A stretch of DNA of 64,000 nucleotides, taken from contig NZ_JAJAVD010000003.1 of assembly GCF_020532705.1 (NCBI RefSeq), positions 166,322-230,321 on the forward strand, written 5' to 3'. The translations under genes and the position numbers were made by a program. Of the stretch, positions 45,091 to 56,213 are shown one piece after another; the stretch's first letter is position 1; every line of letters begins with the position of its first letter. The notes under the pieces were generated by a model that ran no database searches, was not told where the DNA came from, and saw nothing but the letters and a program-made list of their open reading frames with translations. This DNA comes from Methylobacillus caricis (lineage in GTDB: Bacteria > Pseudomonadota > Gammaproteobacteria > Burkholderiales > Methylophilaceae).

Positions 45091-45874
45091 TGCGCTGGCT
45101 GGGATGTTGGGTGGGATAGGCCATCGCATTATTGACCGCTTGTGGCGTTTTGGCTCCGGCCTCCGTTTTTTTGCTTACATCCTGATTTACTCCGGTGAGA
45201 GTTTTCGCCGTTTGCATTTGACCATACGCGAGATTTATTTTACCGGTGTATTGTCATTGATCATTATTTTGGTTTCTGCATTCTTTGTGGGGATGGTATT
45301 GGCATTGCAGGGCTATAACACCTTGCAACGTTATGGTTCTTCAGAAGCGATTGGCGTGCTGGTGGCTTTGTCCCTGGTGCGTGAGCTAGGGCCTGTCGTG
45401 ACGGCCTTGCTTTTTGCCGGGCGTGCTGGCACGGCAATTACTGCCGAAATTGGCTTGATGAAAGCGACCGAGCAGTTGTCGGCCATGGAAATGATGGCCG
45501 TGAGCCCCATTGCCCGCGTGGTGGCACCGCGGTTCTGGGCTGGTGTGCTGTCCATGCCTCTGCTGGCGGCCTTGTTTTCAATGGTAGGGGTGCTGGGCGG
45601 CTATATGGTAGCGGTGCCCTTGATCGGGGTTGATTCTGGTGCTTTCTGGTCACAGATGCAGGCTAGTGTTGATTTCAGGGAAGATATTCTCAATGGGGTA
45701 ATCAAGAGTGTTGTATTTGGTGTGGCTTGCACCTTGATTGCCCTGTTTGAAGGTTTTGATGCCCCGCCAACTGCGGAGGGTGTCAGTCGTGCCACAACGC
45801 GGACAGTAGTGAATTCTTCACTGGCGGTGTTGGGCCTGGATTTTGTAATGACTTCGTTCATGATTGTTGCGTAA
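45083..45874 (+). CDS. mlaE: Mla lipid transport permease MlaE
   Basis: 263 residues from the ATG at 45083, six bases after GAGGAG. Five to six membrane helices are visible, with LGPVVTALLFAGRAGTAITAEIG and the MEMMAVSP segment of the MlaE/YrbE family. It forms the membrane part that holds lipid together with MlaD. It is tightly coupled to mlaF by the overlap and to mlaD by a 21-base gap. Confidence 0.93.
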   Translation: MFSALAGMLGGIGHRIIDRLWRFGSGLRFFAYILIYSGESFRRLHLTIREIYFTGVLSLIIILVSAFFVGMVLALQGYNTLQRYGSSEAIGVLVALSLVRELGPVVTALLFAGRAGTAITAEIGLMKATEQLSAMEMMAVSPIARVVAPRFWAGVLSMPLLAALFSMVGVLGGYMVAVPLIGVDSGAFWSQMQASVDFREDILNGVIKSVVFGVACTLIALFEGFDAPPTAEGVSRATTRTVVNSSLAVLGLDFVMTSFMIVA

Positions 45875-45895
45875 ACGCAACACACTGGAGAAAAG

Positions 45896-46375
45896 ATGGA
45901 ACGCACAACAATTGATCTTTGGGTAGGCGTGTTTGCAGCGGCAGGTGCGGCTGCATTGTTTGGCCTGGCCTTGAAAGTCGGGAATTTCAACAGTGCCACT
46001 TTGGGTGAAACTTATAGTGTGACGGGAGCTTTTGAGAATATTGGCAGTCTGAAGCCACGTGCGCCTGTTAAAAGTGCGGGTGTTGTTGTGGGACGTGTAG
46101 ATAACATCAAGTTCGATACCAACACTTATGAAGCACTGGTGACTGTCAAGGTGGATAAGCGTTATCCTTTTCCCAAGGATACGTTTGCCAATATCTATAC
46201 CGCCGGTTTGCTTGGCGAGCAATACATTGGCCTTGAGGCTGGTGGCGACGACAAGATGTTGCAGGACGGCGATAAGTTCAGCAAGACACAGGATGCCGTG
46301 GTTCTGGAGAAAATGATTAGCCAGTTCCTCTATAGCAAGGCATCTGAAACTAACGATACTAAAGAGGCAGAATAA
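45896..46375 (+). CDS. mlaD: Mla lipid-binding MCE-domain protein MlaD
   Basis: 159 residues. One N-terminal membrane helix (IDLWVGVFAAAGAAALFGLALKV) is followed by a single MCE domain with the ITxAGLLGEQYIGL-type segment. MlaD forms a hexameric ring in the periplasm that passes phospholipid to MlaC. The C-terminal tail of 25 residues is charged. It is separated from mlaC by only 2 bases. Confidence 0.93.
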   Translation: MERTTIDLWVGVFAAAGAAALFGLALKVGNFNSATLGETYSVTGAFENIGSLKPRAPVKSAGVVVGRVDNIKFDTNTYEALVTVKVDKRYPFPKDTFANIYTAGLLGEQYIGLEAGGDDKMLQDGDKFSKTQDAVVLEKMISQFLYSKASETNDTKEAE

Positions 46376-46377
46376 GC

Positions 46378-46986
46378 ATGAACAAAATATGTAAATGGTT
46401 CTTGGCCCTTGCCCTGGTGGCTTTTGCTGGTGTGGCTGCAGCAGAAGTTGCACCGGATGCGCTGGTGAAAAGTACTGCAGAAGATGTATTGGCAGTGGTG
46501 AAAAAGGATAAGGATATTCAGGCCGGTAACCAGAGCAAAATTTTTGCGCTTGCTGAAGAAAAGATCCTGCCGAACTTCAATTTTGACCGCGTCTCGCGGT
46601 TGGTGTTGGGCAAGGCCTGGTCCAAAGCCAGCCCTGAACAGAAGGAAGCATTCCAGCAAGAATTCCGTAGCCTGTTGCTTCGTACCTACGCGACTGCATT
46701 ATCCAAATACCGCAACCAGACGATTGAATACAAGCCGTTCAGGGCCCAGTCTGATGAAACGGATGTCAAGGTGAAGACGCAGATCCTGCAACCAGGCGGC
46801 CAGCCAGTGGCGGTTGACTACAGCCTTGAAAAGAGTGGTGATAGCTGGAAAGTTTATGACATTACGATTGAAGGTGTCAGCCTGGTAACCAACTATCGTG
46901 GCCAGTTCAATAACGAAATCCGCCAGGGTGGCTTGGATGGCCTGATCCAGAAGTTGGCTGCCAAGAACCGTGATGCCAACAAATAA
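46378..46986 (+). CDS. mlaC: Mla periplasmic phospholipid-binding protein MlaC
   Basis: 202 residues. Signal peptide MNKICKWFLALALVAFAGVAAA. The Tol_Tol_Ttg2 domain follows, with LVKSTAEDVLAVVKKDKDI, FNFDRVSRLVLGKAW and WKVYDITIEGVSLV. MlaC ferries phospholipid between the MlaA-porin complex and MlaFEDB. It is followed by mlaB 17 bases later. Confidence 0.93.
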   Translation: MNKICKWFLALALVAFAGVAAAEVAPDALVKSTAEDVLAVVKKDKDIQAGNQSKIFALAEEKILPNFNFDRVSRLVLGKAWSKASPEQKEAFQQEFRSLLLRTYATALSKYRNQTIEYKPFRAQSDETDVKVKTQILQPGGQPVAVDYSLEKSGDSWKVYDITIEGVSLVTNYRGQFNNEIRQGGLDGLIQKLAAKNRDANK

Positions 46987-47003
46987 GTAAAGCGAAGATT
47001 AAC

Positions 47004-47297
47004 TTGGCTCAAATTCAACAACAAGGTGACCGCTGGCTAGTCAGTGGAGACATGACAATTGCCCAGGTTGATGCCTTGCTTGCAGAAAGCAGGGCATTGA
47101 ACATGTCTGGCGCGCTGGAAATTGATCTTGCGAATGTGCAGGAAGTGGATACCGTGGCCCTAAGCCTGATTTTTGAATGGTTGAGGCATGCGCAAACTGG
47201 GCAGGCAACCTTGTCCATCGTCAATCTGCCTGCCAATCTTGCCAGCCTGGCAACAATGTATGGTGTGCTTGACCTGATCCCCCAGGCCAGTCATTGA
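47004..47297 (+). CDS. mlaB: MlaB-type STAS domain protein
   Basis: 97 residues from a TTG at 47004; the next ATG would cut into the domain. It is a single STAS domain (WLVSGDMTIAQVDALL, then EIDLANVQEVDTVALSLIFEW). The domain binds MlaF and stabilises the ATPase in the complex. It completes the mlaFEDCB set in the usual order. Confidence 0.87.
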   Translation: MAQIQQQGDRWLVSGDMTIAQVDALLAESRALNMSGALEIDLANVQEVDTVALSLIFEWLRHAQTGQATLSIVNLPANLASLATMYGVLDLIPQASH

Positions 47298-47328
47298 ATT
47301 TCCGGGGATTTTCCCCAACCTTCACTCT

Positions 47329-48222
47329 ATGATCCCCGCAATCGACATTCAACAGGTCCACAAGCATTTTGGCGATTTACATGCGCTGAAAGGAATAGAC
47401 CTGCGCATAGAGCAGGGAGAGTTCTTTGCATTGCTGGGGCCTAATGGCGCTGGAAAGTCTACCTTGATCAATCTCCTGGCAGGGTTGTTGCGACCAACCA
47501 GTGGGCATCTGCAAGTGATGGGGTTTGACGTGAATACTCAATATTTGCAAGCGCGGCACGCCTTGGGCGTGGTGCCACAAGAGTTGGTGTTCGATCCTTT
47601 CTTTAATGTCAGGGAAATGCTGCGTTTCCAGGCCGGATATTTTGGTCGTGGCCGGGAGAATGATGCCTGGGTGGATGAGGTAATTGAATCCCTGGGGCTC
47701 ACTGATAAAGCGCATACCAATATGCGTCGGCTATCTGGCGGCATGAAGCGGCGTGCGCTGATTGCCCAGGCGCTGGCGCACAAGCCACCAGTAATCGTGC
47801 TGGATGAACCGACTGCCGGTGTTGATGTCGAGTTGCGCCAGACCATGTGGGACTTTATCCGCAGGTTGAACCGTGAAGGCCACACGATCATCCTCACTAC
47901 ACATTATCTCGAGGAAGCCGAAACATTATGCAGTCGCATCGCCATGATGAAGCTGGGGCAGATTGTGGCATTGGACAGTACTAGAAACCTGCTTAACCGT
48001 CTTCCAGGCAAAAAGCTGCAGTTGAAACTGGATAATGCTTTGCCTCTCAGCTTGCAACCCCTGGTGCGTGACCAGCATGACCATTTCTATATCCTGGCAT
48101 TGAGTGAGGTTGCCCAGCTTGAGTACATTCTGGCTGAACTTAGGCTGGCAAGCGTGGCTATTGAAGATTTGCAATTAGTAGAAGCCGATCTTGAGGATGT
48201 TTTTGTGGATCTGGTGGGATAG
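47329..48222 (+). CDS. ABC-2 type exporter ATPase (YadG-like)
   Basis: 297 residues. Walker A GPNGAGKST, signature LSGGMKRRALIAQAL and Walker B VIVLDEPTAGVD are present. The C-terminal part has the drug/polysaccharide ABC-2 extension. With the next gene it forms a YadGH-like exporter whose substrate is not known. In many betaproteobacteria this pair lies between the mla operon and bolA-murA, as here. Confidence 0.9.
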   Translation: MIPAIDIQQVHKHFGDLHALKGIDLRIEQGEFFALLGPNGAGKSTLINLLAGLLRPTSGHLQVMGFDVNTQYLQARHALGVVPQELVFDPFFNVREMLRFQAGYFGRGRENDAWVDEVIESLGLTDKAHTNMRRLSGGMKRRALIAQALAHKPPVIVLDEPTAGVDVELRQTMWDFIRRLNREGHTIILTTHYLEEAETLCSRIAMMKLGQIVALDSTRNLLNRLPGKKLQLKLDNALPLSLQPLVRDQHDHFYILALSEVAQLEYILAELRLASVAIEDLQLVEADLEDVFVDLVG

Positions 48223-48224
48223 GG

Positions 48225-49004
48225 GTGGTGGATTTGATCAACAGCCGTATGCGTGGCCCCTGGACTCTGTTCAAGAAAGAGTTGCTCCGTTTCTGGCGTG
48301 TGGGATTTCAAACCGTAGCGGCGCCTGTGATGACAGCGCTGCTTTATTTGCTGATCTTCTCGCATGTGCTGCAGGATAAGGTACAGGTATATCCTGGTGT
48401 GGGTTATACCGCCTTCCTGATTCCCGGGTTGATCATGATGTCGCTATTGCAGAATTCATTTGCAAATAGCTCCTCCAGCCTGATCCAGTCCAAGGTGATG
48501 GGCAATATTATTTTTGTGATGTTGACTCCCATTTCCTACCTGCAGTTTTTCCTGGCTTTCCTTGCTGCATCAATTATTCGCGGTATGGTGGTGGGAGCAT
48601 GTATTTATCTAGTGGCGATATTCTTTGTTGATTTGCCGCTTGCGCACCCGGGCTGGATTCTTGTCTTTGCACTGCTGGGGAGTGCCTTGATGGGCACTTT
48701 TGGCATTATTGCCGGGATATGGGCGGAGAAGTTTGACCAGATGGCGGCATTCCAGAATTTTGTCATTATGCCGCTGTCATTCCTTTCTGGCGTGTTTTAC
48801 TCTATACATTCGCTGCCGCCTTTTTGGCAGCAAGTGTCACATCTCAATCCGTTTTTTTACATGATAGACGGGTTCCGCTACGGTTTTTTTGGTGCCGGGG
48901 ATATTTCTCCATTCATCAGCCTTGGCGTTGTTTTGGCATGCTTTTTTGCCCTATCATTGGTGACTTTACGAATGCTGAAATTCGGCTATAAATTGCGAGG
49001 CTAA
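48225..49004 (+). CDS. ABC-2 type permease (YadH-like)
   Basis: 259 residues from a GTG at 48225, three bases after the ATPase stop. Six membrane helices are visible, with the family segment FVIMPLSFLSGVFYSI and LNPFFYMIDGFRYGFFG. It is the membrane part of the exporter with the gene before it. The bolA gene begins 2 bases after the stop. Confidence 0.9.
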   Translation: MVDLINSRMRGPWTLFKKELLRFWRVGFQTVAAPVMTALLYLLIFSHVLQDKVQVYPGVGYTAFLIPGLIMMSLLQNSFANSSSSLIQSKVMGNIIFVMLTPISYLQFFLAFLAASIIRGMVVGACIYLVAIFFVDLPLAHPGWILVFALLGSALMGTFGIIAGIWAEKFDQMAAFQNFVIMPLSFLSGVFYSIHSLPPFWQQVSHLNPFFYMIDGFRYGFFGAGDISPFISLGVVLACFFALSLVTLRMLKFGYKLRG

Positions 49005-49006
49005 TC

Positions 49007-49258
49007 TTGGTAAGCGCTCAGGACTTAAAAAATTATATAACGCAAGGCTTGGCCTGTGAGCACGTGCAGGTGCTGGGAGATGATGGCCAGCATTTTGAAG
49101 CAATTGTGGTGAGCCCGTTGTTTGTCGGTAAAAACATGGTGCAACAGCATCAGTTGGTTTACCAGGCGCTGGGAGATCGCATGCGCGAGGAGATTCATGC
49201 CTTGTCCATGCGGACCTTCACGCCGGAAGCATGGGGCAAGCTCAATAACACGCTTTAG
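49007..49258 (+). CDS. ibaG: BolA/IbaG family protein
   Basis: 83 residues from a TTG at 49007. The BolA fold is indicated by VVSPLFVGKNMVQQHQLVY and by HALSMRTFTPEAW, with a conserved His near residue 65. BolA proteins pair with monothiol glutaredoxins, and such a gene lies 44 bases downstream, so the two probably act together in iron-sulfur handling or acid stress. The position between the exporter and murA matches that of ibaG/yrbA in E. coli. Confidence 0.88.
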   Translation: MVSAQDLKNYITQGLACEHVQVLGDDGQHFEAIVVSPLFVGKNMVQQHQLVYQALGDRMREEIHALSMRTFTPEAWGKLNNTL

Positions 49259-49302
49259 TACAGACTGAATCAAAGAATTAACAGATAGCAAAGGATAGAA
49301 CT

Positions 49303-49620
49303 ATGGATACCCAAGAACTTATCAAGAGCCAAGTGACAAGTAACCCGGTTGTCTTATATATGAAGGGCAGCCCAAAATTTCCGCAGTGCGGTTTTTCCGG
49401 CCTGGCCGTGCAGATTCTGCAGGCTAGCGGCGTCAATGACTTTACCGCGATTGATGTGCTGGCCGATCCAGCCATTCGTGATGGCATCAAAATCTATGCC
49501 AATTGGCCCACTATCCCACAGCTCTATATCAAGGGTGAGTTTATCGGCGGCGCCGACATTATGCGTGATCTGTACCAGCAGGGCGAATTGCAGAAGCTGC
49601 TGCAGGAAGCCGTGGCCTGA
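49303..49620 (+). CDS. grxD: Monothiol glutaredoxin GrxD
   Basis: 105 residues. The active site is CGFS at 29-32, the monothiol motif that carries a [2Fe-2S] cluster with glutathione. Typical WPTIPQLYIKGEFIGG and GGADI segments follow. It partners BolA proteins and delivers iron-sulfur clusters. It starts at the ATG at 49303 behind AAGGAT and is followed by murA three bases after its stop. Confidence 0.94.
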   Translation: MDTQELIKSQVTSNPVVLYMKGSPKFPQCGFSGLAVQILQASGVNDFTAIDVLADPAIRDGIKIYANWPTIPQLYIKGEFIGGADIMRDLYQQGELQKLLQEAVA

Positions 49621-50895
<1,275 letters not shown>

Positions 50896-50935
50896 TGTGC
50901 AGCAAAGGCTGCCCTAAATCGCAAGAAAGACAGCA

Positions 50936-51580
50936 ATGATTACAATCGCCCTCTCCAAGGGTCGCATCTTTGAAGAAACCACGCCGCTGTTGGCGGCTGC
51001 AGGCATTACTGCACTTGAAGATCCAGAAGCATCCCGTAAACTGATATTGTCGACCAATCGCCCGGATGTGCGCTTGATCATTGTTCGGGCTACTGACGTG
51101 CCGACTTATGTGCAATATGGCGCTGCCGATCTTGGCATTGCTGGCAAGGATGTATTGGACGAGCATGGTGGCGAAGGCCTGTACCAGCCCCTGGACCTCA
51201 AGATTGCACGATGCCGCATGATGGTGGCTGTGCGGGAGGACTTTGACTATTTTGGCTCGATCCGTCGTGGTGCGCGCCTCAAGGTCGTGACCAAGTATGT
51301 CAAGACCGCGCGTGAGCACTTTGCTGCCAAGGGAATGCATGTGGATCTGATCAAACTGTACGGCTCCATGGAGCTGGGACCCTTGGTGGGCCTGGCTGAC
51401 GCGATTGTCGACTTGGTCAGTACTGGCGGAACCCTGCGGGCCAATAATCTCAAGGCCGTGGAAGAAGTTACCGACATCAGCTCGCGACTGGTGGTGAACC
51501 AGGCGTCTCTCAAACTCAAACGCGAAAGCTTGCAGCCGATCATGGATGCATTTGCACAAGTGGTCGCTGCCAATAATTAA
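50936..51580 (+). CDS. hisG: ATP phosphoribosyltransferase HisG, short form
   Basis: 214 residues, so it is the short HisG form without the C-terminal regulatory domain. It has the [18 protein letters not shown]-terminus and the conserved [14 protein letters not shown] phosphoribosyl-binding region. Short HisG needs HisZ for activity and histidine feedback; no hisZ is in this window. It performs the first step of histidine synthesis. The ATG follows AAGAAAGACAGC. It opens the his cluster. Confidence 0.95.
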   Translation: MITIALSKGRIFEETTPLLAAAGITALEDPEASRKLILSTNRPDVRLIIVRATDVPTYVQYGAADLGIAGKDVLDEHGGEGLYQPLDLKIARCRMMVAVREDFDYFGSIRRGARLKVVTKYVKTAREHFAAKGMHVDLIKLYGSMELGPLVGLADAIVDLVSTGGTLRANNLKAVEEVTDISSRLVVNQASLKLKRESLQPIMDAFAQVVAANN

Positions 51581-51591
51581 TCCAGGTTGAA

Positions 51592-52893
51592 ATGATGAAT
51601 ATCAGACGTTTTTCTACAAGTGATGCAAGTTTCGATAGTGACTTGAAAGGGTTGCTGGCATTCGAAACTGCACAGGACGACAAGATCGACACTGTCGTTG
51701 CTGACATACTGCGCAATGTAAAACAGCGTGGCGACGAAGCAGTATTAGAGTATACGAAGCGCTTTGACCGCCTTGAAGCTGGTGATTTGTCTGAGTTGGA
51801 GATCAGCCATACCGAACTCAAGGCAGCACTTGATGGGCTGCCTGCAGTTCAGCGTGAGGCACTACAGCAGGCTGCGCAGCGCGTACGGGATTATCACGAA
51901 AAGCAACTGATGTCGTCATGGACCTATACCGAAGCTGATGGGACATTGCTTGGCCAGCAGGTGACCGCATTGGATCGCGTGGGTTTGTATGTACCTGGCG
52001 GTAAGGCAGCCTATCCTTCATCAGTACTCATGAATGCAATTCCAGCCAAAGTGGCAGGTGTGGCAGAGCTGATCATGGTGGTACCTACCCCGGGCGGCGA
52101 GAAAAACCAGCTGGTATTGGCTGCGGCGGCTGTCTGCGGCGTTGATCGCGTGTTTTGCATTGGCGGTGCACAGGCAGTTGGCGCACTTGCATATGGTACA
52201 CAGACCGTACCGCAGGTTGACAAGATAGTCGGGCCGGGTAATGCCTATGTGGCAGCTGCCAAGCGCCGCGTCTTTGGCGTGGTGGGTATAGACATGGTGG
52301 CTGGCCCTTCCGAGATTCTGGTGATTTGTGACGGCAAGACCAACCCTGACTGGGTAGCGATGGATCTGTTCTCCCAGGCAGAACATGATGAATTGGCGCA
52401 GGCCATTCTATTGTCGCCGGATGCCGCTTTCCTGGACGCAGTCAAGGAAAGCATAGACCGCCTGGTGGAAGAAATGCCGCGCAAGGACATTATCACAACT
52501 TCGCTGCAAAACCGTGGTGCCCTGATCAAGGTCAACGATCTGGAACAGGCTGCCGAGATTGCCAATTACATCGCCCCTGAGCATTTGGAATTATCGGTGG
52601 AAGACCCATTGGCATTCAGCAAGAAAATCCGTCATGCGGGTGCCATTTTCATGGGCAGGGATACTTGTGAAGCCTTGGGTGATTACTGTGCAGGCCCAAA
52701 TCATGTGCTGCCGACTTCACGCACTGCACGCTTCTCCTCGCCCTTGGGTGTCTATGATTTCCAGAAGCGTTCCAGTCTGATCATGGTATCAGCAGAGGGT
52801 GCGCAGAAATTAGGCCGCATTGCTTCTACCCTGGCTTATGGCGAGGGCTTGCAAGCTCACGCCCGTTCGGCTGAGTTCCGCTTGAAAGGCTGA
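51592..52893 (+). CDS. hisD: Histidinol dehydrogenase HisD
   Basis: 433 residues. Conserved blocks include [34 protein letters not shown], the zinc-binding QAEHDE segment and the C-terminal HARSAEFR. HisD oxidises histidinol to histidine in two NAD-dependent steps, ending the pathway. The start at 51592 or 51595 is 11-14 bases after the hisG stop. hisC follows directly. Confidence 0.96.
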   Translation: MMNIRRFSTSDASFDSDLKGLLAFETAQDDKIDTVVADILRNVKQRGDEAVLEYTKRFDRLEAGDLSELEISHTELKAALDGLPAVQREALQQAAQRVRDYHEKQLMSSWTYTEADGTLLGQQVTALDRVGLYVPGGKAAYPSSVLMNAIPAKVAGVAELIMVVPTPGGEKNQLVLAAAAVCGVDRVFCIGGAQAVGALAYGTQTVPQVDKIVGPGNAYVAAAKRRVFGVVGIDMVAGPSEILVICDGKTNPDWVAMDLFSQAEHDELAQAILLSPDAAFLDAVKESIDRLVEEMPRKDIITTSLQNRGALIKVNDLEQAAEIANYIAPEHLELSVEDPLAFSKKIRHAGAIFMGRDTCEALGDYCAGPNHVLPTSRTARFSSPLGVYDFQKRSSLIMVSAEGAQKLGRIASTLAYGEGLQAHARSAEFRLKG

Positions 52894-52895
52894 TC

Positions 52896-53957
52896 TTGAG
52901 CAAATTCTGGAGTCCTATTGTTCACGAGTTGACACCCTATGTGCCGGGCGAGCAACCCAAGATCAGCAATCTGATCAAGCTCAATACCAACGAAAACCCT
53001 TATGGCCCCAGCCCCAAGGTGCTACAGGCATTGCAGGCAGAGGCAGCGGATACTTTACGGTTGTATCCTGATCCGAGTTCTGATCGTTTACGCCATGCAG
53101 TGGCTGAGTTTTATGGCGTGGACACCGCACAGGTATTTGTTGGGAACGGCTCTGACGAAGTGCTGGCACATGCGTTCAATGCGCTGCTCAAGCATGATCA
53201 ACCTATTTTGTTCCCTGATATCACCTATAGTTTCTATCCGGTTTATTGCAGGCTATATGAAATTGCCTATCAGGCTATTCCTTTGAGTGCAGGGTTTGAA
53301 ATCCATGTGGATGATTACCTGCGTCCAAACGGCGGTATTATTTTCCCCAATCCCAATGCACCTACTGGCCGCCTGTTGCCGCTGAGTGAAATTGAACGTT
53401 TGCTACAGGCGAATACTGAATCCGTTGTGGTGGTTGATGAAGCCTATGTGGATTTTGGTGGTGAGTCTGCGGTTGGTCTGGTAGGGCGGTATCCTAATCT
53501 GCTGGTCACCCACACTTTATCCAAAGCCAGATCCTTGGCTGGATTGCGAGTGGGTTATGCTATTGGACATAGTGCCTTGATTGAGGCCCTAAATAGGGTG
53601 AAAGACAGTTTCAACTCTTATCCACTCGATAGGTTCGCAATCAGTGGTGCGGTAGCGGCGATTGAAGATAAAGCCTATTTTGAGGAAAGCTGCCGCAAGG
53701 TCATTGTCACGCGCGAAAAGTTGGTGCTTGCATTGGAGGCATTGAATTTTGAAGTGTTGCCTTCAGCAGCCAACTTCATATTTGCACGCCACGCTACTTG
53801 CGATGGTGCAAAATTGTCCAGTCGTTTGCGCGAGCGCAATATCATTGTCAGGCATTTCAGCAAACCGGAGCGGATTTCACGGTTCCTGCGTATCACCATT
53901 GGCACTGACGACCAGAGCATGGCCTTGATTCAGGCCCTGACAGAGATTCTAAAATAA
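52896..53957 (+). CDS. hisC: Histidinol-phosphate aminotransferase HisC
   Basis: 353 residues from a TTG at 52896, two bases after hisD. The PLP lysine lies in [15 protein letters not shown], and [11 protein letters not shown] and [10 protein letters not shown] are standard fold I landmarks. It transaminates imidazole acetol phosphate. In related bacteria hisB follows at once; here hps and 979 bases intervene. There is no terminator directly after hisC, so readthrough into hps is possible. Confidence 0.95.
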   Translation: MSKFWSPIVHELTPYVPGEQPKISNLIKLNTNENPYGPSPKVLQALQAEAADTLRLYPDPSSDRLRHAVAEFYGVDTAQVFVGNGSDEVLAHAFNALLKHDQPILFPDITYSFYPVYCRLYEIAYQAIPLSAGFEIHVDDYLRPNGGIIFPNPNAPTGRLLPLSEIERLLQANTESVVVVDEAYVDFGGESAVGLVGRYPNLLVTHTLSKARSLAGLRVGYAIGHSALIEALNRVKDSFNSYPLDRFAISGAVAAIEDKAYFEESCRKVIVTREKLVLALEALNFEVLPSAANFIFARHATCDGAKLSSRLRERNIIVRHFSKPERISRFLRITIGTDDQSMALIQALTEILK

Positions 53958-54125
53958 GTTTAAGGCTGTAAAACTGATTATCTGACGGTAATTTCTGCTA
54001 TCTACTGTATTGATTTTTCAGAAAATTAAGAGAATAGTCCGCGATGACTTCCCTTAAAGCTTGGAAAAAATGTATTATAGCGCGGTCAGTACATCATAAT
54101 TCTGTAATTAAGCGGAGGAAGCATC
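53958..54125 (+). promoter_or_regulatory. Leader of hps with candidate promoter
   Basis: This 168-base AT-rich stretch holds TTGATT at 54010-54015 and AATAGT at 54033-54038, 17 bases apart, each matching 4 of 6 promoter consensus positions. TATTAT at 54073 and CATAAT at 54095 are further -10 candidates without good -35 boxes. A strong Shine-Dalgarno GGAGGA (54114-54119) precedes the GTG start. The length and AT content suggest an independent promoter, but the exact element is uncertain. Confidence 0.4.
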
Positions 54126-54812
54126 GTGGCAAAACCATTAGTTCAAATGGCATTAGATTCATTGGATTTCGATCAAACAGTAGCACTTGCTACGACTGTT
54201 GCACCACACGTTGATATTCTTGAGATTGGTACACCATGCATCAAGTACAACGGTATCAAACTGCTGGAAACCCTGCGTGCAAAGTTCCCGAACAACAAAA
54301 TCCTGGTAGATCTGAAGACCATGGATGCTGGCTTCTATGAAGCTGAACCATTCTACAAGGCCGGTGCCGACATCGTTACCGTGCTGGGTACTGCTGATAT
54401 CGGCACTATCAAGGGTGTGATTGACGTTGCCAACAAATATGGCAAGAAAGCTCAAGTCGACCTGATCAACGTAGCTGACAAGGCTAAGCGTACGCAAGAA
54501 GTTGCCAAGTTGGGCGCGCACATCATTGGTGTTCATACTGGTTTGGATCAGCAAGCTGCTGGTCAAACTCCTTTCGCTGACCTGGGTCTGGTATCCGGTC
54601 TGAACCTGGGTGTGGATATCTCTGTTGCTGGCGGTGTTAAAGCGACTACAGCCAAGCAAGTCGTTGATGCTGGCGCTACAATCGTTGTGGCTGGTGCCGC
54701 TATCTACGGTGCTGCTGATCCAGCTGCTGCTGCTGCTGAAATCAGCAACGCAGCCAAGGGTACCCAAAGCAGTGGTGGTGTGTTCGGCTGGCTGAAAAAA
54801 CTGTTCAGCTAA
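54126..54812 (+). CDS. hps: 3-hexulose-6-phosphate synthase (formaldehyde fixation)
   Basis: 228 residues from a GTG six bases after GGAGGA. The fold is the orotidine-phosphate-decarboxylase barrel: EIGTP at 33-37 and DLKTMD with Asp 62, Lys 64 and Asp 67 as the phosphate- and metal-site residues of HPS. It joins formaldehyde to ribulose 5-phosphate to give hexulose 6-phosphate, the entry of the ribulose monophosphate cycle. The usual partner, 6-phospho-3-hexuloisomerase, is not adjacent. Codon use favours common codons, as expected of a very abundant protein. A C-terminal tail after residue 213 (SSGGVFGWLKKLFS) goes beyond the barrel. It lies in the middle of the his genes. Confidence 0.95.
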   Translation: MAKPLVQMALDSLDFDQTVALATTVAPHVDILEIGTPCIKYNGIKLLETLRAKFPNNKILVDLKTMDAGFYEAEPFYKAGADIVTVLGTADIGTIKGVIDVANKYGKKAQVDLINVADKAKRTQEVAKLGAHIIGVHTGLDQQAAGQTPFADLGLVSGLNLGVDISVAGGVKATTAKQVVDAGATIVVAGAAIYGAADPAAAAAEISNAAKGTQSSGGVFGWLKKLFS

Positions 54813-54827
54813 ACAGGCTGTACACTG

Positions 54828-54850
54828 ACGACATCACACGGTGATGTCGT
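54828..54850. repeat. Perfect hairpin after hps
   Basis: ACGACATCAC (54828-54837) and its complement (54841-54850) pair over 10 bp with a 3-base loop, just after the hps stop. It has no T-run; with the next hairpin it may protect or end the hps transcript. Confidence 0.65.
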
Positions 54851-54862
54851 GATCTACCTCGC

Positions 54863-54909
54863 AAACCGCTGCAAGACCTGTTAAAAGTTTTGCAGCGGTT
54901 TTGATTTTC
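54863..54909 (+). terminator. Rho-independent terminator after hps
   Basis: A 12-bp stem (54863-54874 with 54890-54901) is followed by a T-rich tail (TTGATTTTCTT). It separates hps from hisB and makes hps a self-contained unit. Confidence 0.82.
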
Positions 54910-54936
54910 TTAATCTAGAAGATTTAAAATATTGCC

Positions 54937-55524
54937 ATGCGTAACGCCGAAGTAAGTCGTAATACCTTGGAAACCAAGATAGCTGTTTCCATCAATCTGG
55001 ATGGTACCAGCATATCCAGGTTAAACAGCGGAGTCGGGTTTTTCGACCATATGCTGGACCAGATCGTACGTCATGGCATGATGGATATCATGGTTGAGTG
55101 CCAGGGCGACCTGCATATTGATGCGCACCATACCGTTGAAGATGTGGGGATTGCACTCGGCCAGGCTTTTAGCCAGGCGCTGGGAGACAAGAAGGGCATA
55201 CGCCGCTATGCACATGCCTATGTGCCTTTGGACGAGGCGCTCTCTCGCGTCGTACTGGATATTTCTGGTCGTCCCGGGCTAGATTTCAATGTTGAATTTA
55301 CACGTGCCCGCATTGGCGAGTTTGATGTTGATCTTGTACGTGAATTTTTCCAGGGTTTCGTGAATCATGCAGGCATCACTCTGCATATTGATAACTTGCG
55401 TGGGAAAAATGCGCACCATCAGGCTGAAACCATTTTCAAGGCATTTGGCCGTGCTTTGCGTGCAGCGGTTGAACTCGACCCCCGGATGGTGGGTATAATG
55501 CCTTCAACTAAAGGCAGTTTATAG
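54937..55524 (+). CDS. hisB: Imidazoleglycerol-phosphate dehydratase HisB
   Basis: 195 residues, the monofunctional form without a phosphatase domain. The manganese sites are in [21 protein letters not shown] and [11 protein letters not shown]. It removes water from imidazole glycerol phosphate. It follows the hps terminator, so it needs its own promoter or readthrough; the gap AT-rich bases 54901-54930 are a plausible place. hisH follows. Confidence 0.96.
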   Translation: MRNAEVSRNTLETKIAVSINLDGTSISRLNSGVGFFDHMLDQIVRHGMMDIMVECQGDLHIDAHHTVEDVGIALGQAFSQALGDKKGIRRYAHAYVPLDEALSRVVLDISGRPGLDFNVEFTRARIGEFDVDLVREFFQGFVNHAGITLHIDNLRGKNAHHQAETIFKAFGRALRAAVELDPRMVGIMPSTKGSL

Positions 55525-55551
55525 ACTTTCCTCAGTCTTCTTAACGCAACC

Positions 55552-56196
55552 ATGACACATATAGCTGTTGTTGATTATGGCATGGGCAATTTACGCTCCG
55601 TGTCCAAAGCCTTGGAGCATGTTGCCCCAGGTCATAAGGTGCTTGTCACCAGTGATCCAGCACAAATTGCTGCTGCCAGTCGCGTGGTGTTTCCTGGTCA
55701 GGGAGCGATGCCGGATTGCGTGCGCGAGCTTGATGCACGTGGCTTGCGTGATGCTGTGATTGCAGCGGCAGCTGAAAAACCTTTTTTAGGCATTTGCATA
55801 GGTTTGCAATTGCTGTTTGAGCACAGCGAAGAGGGCAATGCCGCTGGTCTTGGAGTCTTTGCAGGCAAAGTAAAGCGCTTCGCTGCTGCTGACATGCATG
55901 ATGTAGAAGGTGCCAAGCTCAAGGTACCTCATATGGGTTGGAACCAGGTATATCAGAGCCAATCCCATCCTTTGTGGCGTGGCATAGAGGATGGCGAGCG
56001 TTTTTATTATGTGCATAGTTACTATGTTGCGCCTGAGGATCAGAGCCTGGATGCAGGTTTTAGTGAATATCCTGCCAGATTTACCAGTTGTGTCGCACGC
56101 AATAACATATTTGCAGCGCAATTTCATCCGGAGAAAAGCCACAATGCTGGGCTTAAGCTCCTTTCAAACTTCGTCCAGTGGGACGGGGGTAATTAA
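55552..56196 (+). CDS. hisH: Imidazole glycerol phosphate synthase glutaminase subunit HisH
   Basis: 214 residues, a class I glutamine amidotransferase. The nucleophile Cys is in [13 protein letters not shown], and the catalytic His and Glu in AQFHPEKSH. It supplies ammonia to HisF through a tunnel. The start ATG at 55552 lies 28 bases after hisB. Confidence 0.96.
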   Translation: MTHIAVVDYGMGNLRSVSKALEHVAPGHKVLVTSDPAQIAAASRVVFPGQGAMPDCVRELDARGLRDAVIAAAAEKPFLGICIGLQLLFEHSEEGNAAGLGVFAGKVKRFAAADMHDVEGAKLKVPHMGWNQVYQSQSHPLWRGIEDGERFYYVHSYYVAPEDQSLDAGFSEYPARFTSCVARNNIFAAQFHPEKSHNAGLKLLSNFVQWDGGN

Positions 56197-56213
56197 AACT
56201 TAACCTAAACATC

